Origin: Proteocatella sphenisci DSM 23131
GTDB taxonomy: Bacteria > Bacillota > Clostridia > Peptostreptococcales > Filifactoraceae
Direction of reading: 5' to 3'
Length of the DNA: 36,951 nt
Assembly: GCF_000423525.1 (NCBI RefSeq)
Contig: NZ_AUID01000024.1
Coordinates: 1 to 36,951 of the forward strand
Shown here: piece by piece, positions 32,765 through 36,951 of the stretch
Layout of the letters: each line of letters begins with the position of its first letter
Position numbering within the stretch: position 1 is the first letter of the stretch
The notes under the pieces: model-generated
Database searches by the model: none
What the model was told of the DNA's origin: nothing
What the model saw: only the letters and a program-made list of their open reading frames with translations
Translations under genes and position numbers: made by a program

Positions 32765-32783
32765 ATTTTTATTTAAAAAAGCA

Positions 32784-32812
32784 TTGACACAGTGCCTGAA
32801 TTTTGGTATTAT
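32784..32812 (+). promoter_or_regulatory. promoter of the T-box leader
   Basis: TTGACA (32784-32789) and TATTAT (32807-32812) with 17-base spacing; transcription would start near 32820. Confidence 0.85.
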
Positions 32813-32819
32813 TCTAAAA

Positions 32820-33101
32820 AGTGAATAAATTAAAAACATTGATGGAGAAAAGTAGAAAGCTGATTTATTATCCAGGAAAGAACTGCCGCTGACTGAAAGC
32901 AGTTCCATAATAAACGCTGTCGAAGTTCACTCCTGAGTTTTCAGGCAGAAATAACAGTAAGTCTGAACGGGGTTCTACCGTTACATGGATAAGACATCAG
33001 GCCAAAGCCTCGTGTTCTAAAGAGCTGAGTTAGTATATAACTAATTAGGGTGGTACCGCGAAATTAATACCTTCGTCCCTTCGTGGGATGGAGGTTTTTT
33101 T
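32820..33101 (+). ncRNA. T-box riboswitch leader, phenylalanine type
   Basis: The T-box sequence AGGGTGGTACCGCG is at 33047-33060. Upstream lies a long Stem I: GGAG (32844-32847) pairs with CTCC (32930-32933), and TTTATTAT (32864-32871) with ATAATAAA (32907-32914), capped by a GAACTGC/GCAGTTC hairpin. In the internal loop on the 3' side the sequence GAAGTTCA gives the specifier TTC (32926-32928), a Phe codon, followed by the usual purine. The varying T-box base is T, which would pair with discriminator A of tRNA-Phe. Uncharged tRNA-Phe would stabilise the antiterminator and switch on the phenylacetate-CoA ligase gene. The specifier was assigned by eye. Confidence 0.9.
33069..33100 (+). terminator. 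regulated terminator of the T-box leader
   Basis: ACCTTCGTCCC pairs with GGGATGGAGGT (two G-U pairs) around a short loop, followed by a T-run. Its left arm overlaps the region that pairs with the T-box sequence in the antiterminator. Confidence 0.88.
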
Positions 33102-33128
33102 ATACCCAAAAATAAGGAGGAAACAAAA

Positions 33129-34424
33129 ATGTACTGGAATGAATACTATGAATGCATGGATCACAACGAGCTTGAGAAAATACAGCTGGAAAGATTCAAG
33201 GCCACACTTGAAAGAGTCTATCATAACGTAAAACCATATAGAGAGCTTATGCAGAAAGAAAATCTGAGACCAGAAGATATAAATACTCTAAAAGATCTGG
33301 AAAAACTGCCATTTATGAAAAAACAGTTTTTAAGAGATAATTATCCATACGGACTTTTTGCAACTCCTATGGAAGAAGTAGTAAGGATACATTCATCCTC
33401 AGGAACATCAGGAAAACCAACCGTAGTAGGATATACCAGAAACGACATAAACAACTGGTCAGAGATGGTAGCCAGAAGCTTTACAATGGCAGGTGTACAA
33501 AAACACGACATCATTCACAACTCATACGGATACGGCCTTTTCACAGGAGGCATGGGAATCCACTACGGAGCAGAAAAACTTGGAGCGTCAATAGTGCCAG
33601 TTTCAGGAGGTAACACAAAGCGTCAGGTAATGCTCATGAATGACTATCAGTGCTCAGTGCTTGCATGCACACCTTCATACGCACTCTATCTTGCAGAAGA
33701 AATGAAAAATGAGGGATATAAGCCAGAAGATTCAAAGCTTAAATGCGGAATATTTGGAGCAGAGCCATGGTCAGAGAATATGAGAAGTGAGATAGAAGCA
33801 AAACTTGGAATAACAGCCCTTGACATATACGGAATGAGTGAGCTTATGGGACCAGGAGTGGCAATGGAATGCAAGCAGAAAAACGGTCTGCACGTAGCCG
33901 AAGACCACTTCATAATAGAGACCATAGATCCAAAAACAGGAGAAGTACTTCCATATGGAGAAGAAGGCGAAATCGTATTTACATCCCTTACAAAAGAAGC
34001 CTTCCCGATCATAAGATACAGAACAGGTGACATAAGCAGGATATATACAGAAAAATGCGCATGTGGAAGAACCCACTACAGACTTGCAAGAATAGAAGGA
34101 AGAAGCGACGACATGCTTATAATAAGAGGTGTCAACGTATATCCATCTCAGATAGAGCACGAACTGCTTTCATTAGACGGCATAGAGCCACACTATCAGC
34201 TGGTAGTCAGCAAACAGGGAGTACTCGATACCCTCGAAGTACAGGTGGAAGTATCACGAAAGATAGCAGCCTACGCAGCAAGCAGTCTTTCCTCACTTTC
34301 AAACCATATCCGTAAAAAACTCGAAAGCTCCCTTGGAATATCAGTTTTCATTACACTCATGGAGCCAGGCACCATAGCCAGAAGCGAAGGTAAAGCAAAC
34401 CGTATAATAAAAAAAGTTAGTTAA
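33129..34424 (+). CDS. paaK: phenylacetate-CoA ligase (arylacetate-CoA ligase)
   Basis: The 431-residue protein belongs to the PaaK branch of the acyl-adenylate-forming family: phosphate-binding loop SSSGTSGKPT, adenine-binding DIYGMSELMG, YRTGD, and the C-terminal hinge GRSDDMLIIRGVNVYPSQIE. It activates phenylacetate (or indole- or hydroxyphenylacetate) with ATP and CoA. A Phe-type T-box controls it, so it should be made when tRNA-Phe is uncharged. That fits an anabolic role: phenylacetyl-CoA is reductively carboxylated by a pyruvate-type ferredoxin oxidoreductase and transaminated to phenylalanine. No iorAB gene is in the window. GGAGG precedes the ATG. Confidence 0.92.
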   Translation: MYWNEYYECMDHNELEKIQLERFKATLERVYHNVKPYRELMQKENLRPEDINTLKDLEKLPFMKKQFLRDNYPYGLFATPMEEVVRIHSSSGTSGKPTVVGYTRNDINNWSEMVARSFTMAGVQKHDIIHNSYGYGLFTGGMGIHYGAEKLGASIVPVSGGNTKRQVMLMNDYQCSVLACTPSYALYLAEEMKNEGYKPEDSKLKCGIFGAEPWSENMRSEIEAKLGITALDIYGMSELMGPGVAMECKQKNGLHVAEDHFIIETIDPKTGEVLPYGEEGEIVFTSLTKEAFPIIRYRTGDISRIYTEKCACGRTHYRLARIEGRSDDMLIIRGVNVYPSQIEHELLSLDGIEPHYQLVVSKQGVLDTLEVQVEVSRKIAAYAASSLSSLSNHIRKKLESSLGISVFITLMEPGTIARSEGKANRIIKKVS

Positions 34425-34439
34425 AAAAGGAGAAAAAAT

Positions 34440-34607
34440 ATGAACACTATATCAAAAAACATTGCAGAAATGATAAACGTTCTGACAGCAGAGCAGCAGA
34501 TAATGATTTATGAAGCAGTAAAAGATATGATGACAAATGCTAATATAAGCTCCGAAGAAAAAGAAATTCACAGCAAATATAATCTCGAGTGCCTCGACTG
34601 TTATTAG
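34440..34607 (+). CDS. 55-residue hypothetical protein, co-transcribed with phenylacetate-CoA ligase
   Basis: This small ORF starts at ATG 34440, 15 bases after the ligase stop, with a strong AAAAGGAG site. The protein is largely helical by composition (ISKNIAEMINVLTAEQQIMI and EAVKDMMTN), then has a charged stretch and ends in CLDCY, a Cys-x-x-Cys pair that could bind metal or be redox active. It has no Phe or Trp. I do not recognise a family. Its position under the Phe T-box suggests a part in the same response, but this is inference. Confidence 0.6.
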   Translation: MNTISKNIAEMINVLTAEQQIMIYEAVKDMMTNANISSEEKEIHSKYNLECLDCY

Positions 34608-34615
34608 AAATAAGT

Positions 34616-34993
34616 TTATATTTTTACATCTATGTATTTTACGGCTTTAACAATGCACTTTATTATGTAATATAAAAAGAACACGATAGTAAATATTTCC
34701 TCGTTTGGAATGCCAAGTATTCTGGCGGCATATTTCCCTAAAAGTATTATGGCAATTCCGACATAAAGGTCGAATTTTCCAGGACTGTTAAGAGTCGTGA
34801 AAAAACACCTTATATTAGGATTTTTCCAATTTGCTTCATTTGGGTTTGAATGCTCATCTATAAGATAGGCAGCCAAAACAGCAAGGAGAACAAATGGTAT
34901 TGCAATTTTATCATTGAGTAGATGAAATACAGGGTTTAATAAAAATAAAAATAATACTGCACACAACAAAATTATATCTTTTGATTTACTCAT
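34616..34993 (-). CDS. small hypothetical membrane protein
   Basis: This 125-residue protein has three to four hydrophobic segments (IILLCAVLFLFLLNPVF near the start, IAIPFVLLAVLAAYLI, and IVFFLYYIIKCIVKAV near the end). I recognise no family. It starts 4 bases after the stop of the TudS-like gene, with GAGG upstream, so the two are a minus-strand operon. It converges on the 55-residue ORF. Confidence 0.6.
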   Translation of the reverse strand: MSKSKDIILLCAVLFLFLLNPVFHLLNDKIAIPFVLLAVLAAYLIDEHSNPNEANWKNPNIRCFFTTLNSPGKFDLYVGIAIILLGKYAARILGIPNEEIFTIVFFLYYIIKCIVKAVKYIDVKI

Positions 34994-34996
34994 GAT

Positions 34997-35563
34997 TTAA
35001 ACCTCTTTCTTTTCCAGAAATTTTGAAATGATTTCCATTGACTCAAGTGGGTTTTCCTCAACAAAATCAACAAAAGGAATATTGATGCCGTTTTCCTCCA
35101 TAAGTTTTTTGAATTCATTCATGAATATTCCTGGTGAATGCTCAATCCCAGATGAATCGACCTGCATCTGAATCGTATTTATACAGAGTTCACCACCATA
35201 AGAAGAATTGCTGTAAGAGGCTGTGTATCCGCAGCTGGGACTTCCATAAACAGAAATAACCGCGGCAATATCATAGCCGTTTTTAAGGTAGTCTTCAATC
35301 TCCTGAATAAAGGGAAGGAGCATATTCTTGCACTGTGACCTGAAATGAGGATTGTCAAACTGCTCTCTCGACTGGCCCCAGCGCCTGTTTCCATAGACCC
35401 TGTTTTCCGGACAGGGAAGCTGGATTATGCCGTAACCCTTTGAGAAAACCAAATTAAGGAGATTATCTTCGCAGGCAGTTTTTGGGCTGAAACCAGCGAC
35501 TTTTGAATTGGTGTTGCACAGGCAGTGTGAAATAAGCACCATTTTTTTGTTTCTTATATCCAT
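34997..35563 (-). CDS. TudS-related putative desulfidase (DUF523-like, CD3072 type)
   Basis: The protein has 188 residues from the ATG at 35561-35563 (GAGAGG upstream). It carries cysteines in SHCLCNTNSK near the N-terminus, QLPCPENRVYGNRRWGQSRE, and GSPSCGYTASYS. These match the three cysteine positions that hold the [4Fe-4S] cluster in DUF523/TudS proteins, of which TudS removes sulfur from thiouracil. This subgroup, which I recall as CD3072-type, is more distant and its substrate is untested. The divergent neighbour is an ECF S-component of the CD3073 type, so the two may import and desulfurise a thiolated compound. Confidence 0.7.
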   Translation of the reverse strand: MDIRNKKMVLISHCLCNTNSKVAGFSPKTACEDNLLNLVFSKGYGIIQLPCPENRVYGNRRWGQSREQFDNPHFRSQCKNMLLPFIQEIEDYLKNGYDIAAVISVYGSPSCGYTASYSNSSYGGELCINTIQMQVDSSGIEHSPGIFMNEFKKLMEENGINIPFVDFVEENPLESMEIISKFLEKKEV

Positions 35564-35656
35564 AGAAAACCTCTCTTTTTTAATAGTGTATATATATGAC
35601 AACATAATAGCACATATATATTATATAGCATAATATATTATATAAAATCATGCAAA

Positions 35657-35703
35657 GTCTAATTGAATTTATCTATGCTTTCAATTTAATGATTCAATTA
35701 GAC
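35657..35703. promoter_or_regulatory. 12-bp inverted repeat between the TudS-like and S-component genes
   Basis: GTCTAATTGAAT (35657-35668) and ATTCAATTAGAC (35692-35703) are exact inverted copies 23 bases apart. No T-run follows. The spacing and position between divergent genes suit a dimeric regulator site or an RNA hairpin in a leader. A second short pair of GTATAC palindromes lies downstream, within about 35711-35750. The rest of the intergenic region is AT-rich and should contain both promoters. Confidence 0.5.
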
Positions 35704-35762
35704 CGTGAGACGTATACATGTTAATATTACAAGGTATACAGCAATTTTAAAGGAGAGAAAAA

Positions 35763-36350
35763 ATGAAAACAACAAAGACACAGATGCTCACTTTGAGCGC
35801 ATTGGCAGTAGTAATAAACATAGTGCTGGGAATGACAGTTTCGGGACTAAAGATTCCGCTACTTTTTCTTGATACACTTGGAACGATAGCAATAGCCGCA
35901 ATTTTTGGACCATCTTATGGCACGATGGTTGGATTTGTGACTAACTTTATGACGTCGGTAATAGGTGGAAGCTTTTCAAGTTTTCCATTTGCACTCGTAA
36001 GTATAGCCATAGGACTTATAGTTGGACTTATAGTTGGACTTATAGCAAAGAAATATAAAAAATTCGACTACAAAATCGCACTTATAACAGGACTCATAAT
36101 TGCAATAGTTGCACCACTTATAGGAACACCGATAAGCATACTGCTTTTTGGAGGCCTCACAGGAGGCGGAACAGACCTTATGGTAGCAGCACTTTTAGCA
36201 AGTGGGAAAGCAATATTTGCTGCATCTTTTATAACAAGAATTGCATCAAACCTTGTAGACAAGGTACTGAGCTGCCTTATAGCAGCATTCGTGATAGATA
36301 AATATCTGAAAAAGAGATCTACAATACTTAAATATTCAAAGGCATCATAA
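35763..36350 (+). CDS. ECF-type transporter S-component (CD3073-like)
   Basis: This 195-residue protein has about six helices. The pattern is that of S-components of energy-coupling factor transporters: LDTLGTIAIAAIFGPSYGTM followed by VGFVTNFMTSVIGG, then helices ending in a basic tail. S-components bind the vitamin or base and use shared EcfA/A'/T proteins, whose genes are not in the window. The neighbour is a TudS-like protein on the other strand, and I recall the same pair in C. difficile. A 12-base tandem repeat encodes GLIVGLIVGLIA in one helix. GGAGAG lies before the ATG. Confidence 0.8.
   Translation: MKTTKTQMLTLSALAVVINIVLGMTVSGLKIPLLFLDTLGTIAIAAIFGPSYGTMVGFVTNFMTSVIGGSFSSFPFALVSIAIGLIVGLIVGLIAKKYKKFDYKIALITGLIIAIVAPLIGTPISILLFGGLTGGGTDLMVAALLASGKAIFAASFITRIASNLVDKVLSCLIAAFVIDKYLKKRSTILKYSKAS
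36012..36045 (+). repeat. 12-base tandem repeat inside the S-component gene
   Basis: GGACTTATAGTT is present in two full copies and one partial copy, in frame, coding for GLIV units in a membrane helix. Change of copy number would add or remove four residues without a frameshift. Confidence 0.8.
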
Positions 36351-36355
36351 TCAAG

Positions 36356-36392
36356 AAAACCGTAAGTGCTAATGACGACTTGCGGTTTTTTT
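36356..36392 (+). terminator. terminator after the S-component gene
   Basis: AAAACCGTAAGT pairs with ACTTGCGGTTTT (one G-U) around a 10-base loop, followed by T-run. It directly precedes the TATAAT-like box (36395-36400) of the next gene. Confidence 0.87.
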
Positions 36393-36424
36393 GATATAAT
36401 AAACTAAAACAAAGGAGATGCAAA

Positions 36425-36856
36425 ATGTCGAAAAAAGAAATATCACAGGAGCGCAAAATGCTTTATTACGGTGGAATGGCTGTCACAGGCATAGGGGTTT
36501 TACTGTTTTTTTCTGCCTTTTTAAGTTTTATGAATCCGATGGGAATGCTGATGGAGGACTCGATGAGCTCATTCATGATGAGGCCTTTCATAGGCATCAT
36601 CATGATAGCGGCAGGAGGGTTTATGAGAACTGTTGCCGCGCGTGGAGTTGCAGGCTCTGGTATGGTTCTTGATCCCAAGAAAGCAAGAGAGGACCTCAGT
36701 CCCTGGAGTTCTATGGCAGGTGGCTTGATTAAAGATGCGCTTGATGAAACGGATTTAGACTCAAAAAAAGAAATAATTAAGATAAGATGTATAAATTGTT
36801 CTGAATTAAATGACGAAGATGCAACGTTTTGTAAAAAATGCGGGAAAAAGATATAG
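36425..36856 (+). CDS. membrane-anchored zinc-ribbon protein
   Basis: This 143-residue protein has two membrane segments (MAVTGIGVLLFFSAFLSF at about 18-35 and FIGIIMIAAGGFMRTVAA), separated by a Met-rich loop. At the end is a zinc ribbon with two cysteine pairs (C-I-N-C and C-K-K-C-G). Such zinc-ribbon tails are common in small Firmicute membrane proteins of unknown function. GGAG is placed 9 bases before the ATG, and a TATAAT-like -10 box lies at 36395-36400. Confidence 0.75.
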   Translation: MSKKEISQERKMLYYGGMAVTGIGVLLFFSAFLSFMNPMGMLMEDSMSSFMMRPFIGIIMIAAGGFMRTVAARGVAGSGMVLDPKKAREDLSPWSSMAGGLIKDALDETDLDSKKEIIKIRCINCSELNDEDATFCKKCGKKI

Positions 36857-36864
36857 ACATAAAA

Positions 36865-36951
36865 AGGGGCTGTCGGAGAATGACGTTTTTTGACCCCTAA
36901 ACTTTAATAATTAAAAATCCTAGATTATTCAACATCTACAAAAATGTAGAG
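36865..36951. mobile_element. possible end of an insertion sequence at the right edge
   Basis: The stretch beginning AGGGGCTGTCGGAGAATGAC at 36865, with complementary CCCCT at 36894-36898, looks like the terminal inverted repeat of an IS (IS1182-like ends often start GGGGCTGTC). No transposase coding sequence is inside the window, so this is weak. A terminator-like hairpin for the zinc-ribbon gene is the alternative. Confidence 0.28.

Overview
The window comes from a low-GC, probably anaerobic Firmicute of the Clostridia. The low-GC codon use, ribosome binding sites and simple hairpin/U-tract terminators fit this. So do a Phe-type T-box leader, 2-hydroxyacyl-CoA-dehydratase-activator-like proteins, a SigV/RsiV pair, and a TudS-like protein beside an ECF S-component that I recall as neighbours (CD3072/CD3073) in Clostridioides difficile. 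A Peptostreptococcaceae-like genome is my best guess; this is inference, not a database result.

Left part (1-9.8 kb), mostly housekeeping or unrelated genes: the start of an adenine deaminase gene running off the left edge; a solitary 5S rRNA gene with its own promoter and terminator; a two-gene membrane unit (DUF2157 and GDYXXLXY) on the minus strand; a DUF2177 membrane protein; a DAK2-DegV fusion that looks like a fatty-acid kinase with its carrier subunit; a DUF1295 membrane protein; and a large acyl-CoA dehydratase activase-like system carried on two genes that are in the same frame, separated by a single TAG.

Centre (9.87-28.6 kb), the main interest: two tandem paralogous LacI regulators are followed by what looks like one long operon. 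It encodes a ribose-type ABC importer (lipoprotein, double ATPase, permease), 5-methylthioribose kinase (MtnK), methylthioribose-1-phosphate isomerase (MtnA), a class II aldolase, a CoA-acylating aldehyde dehydrogenase, four hexameric BMC shell proteins, the phosphotransacylase PduL, a BMC vertex protein, a solute-binding-protein-like protein with no signal peptide, a CoA-disulfide-reductase/NADH-oxidase-like flavoprotein, two CoA-transferase-like subunits and an iron alcohol dehydrogenase. The aldolase (C-terminus), aldehyde dehydrogenase (N-terminus) and PduL (N-terminus) carry amphipathic helices typical of encapsulation peptides. My reading is a bacterial microcompartment for 5-methylthioribose and/or 5-deoxyribose, the sugar by-products of S-adenosylmethionine use. 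The sugar is imported, phosphorylated, isomerised to the ribulose-1-phosphate and cleaved by the encapsulated aldolase to DHAP plus (methylthio)acetaldehyde. The aldehyde is then dismutated to acyl-CoA/acyl-phosphate and alcohol. The signature enzyme would be the aldolase, not a diol dehydratase, ethanolamine lyase or glycyl radical enzyme. None of the later, oxygen-dependent methionine salvage genes is present.

Right part (28.6-36.95 kb): a CsbD-like stress protein; an ECF sigma factor with a promoter of its own recognition type and an RsiV-like anti-sigma factor; a MATE exporter; an orphan LytTR response regulator; a Phe T-box leader controlling phenylacetate-CoA ligase and a 55-residue ORF; a small membrane protein and a TudS-like protein on the minus strand; an ECF-transporter S-component; a membrane-anchored zinc-ribbon protein; and a sequence at the right edge that may be the end of an insertion sequence.
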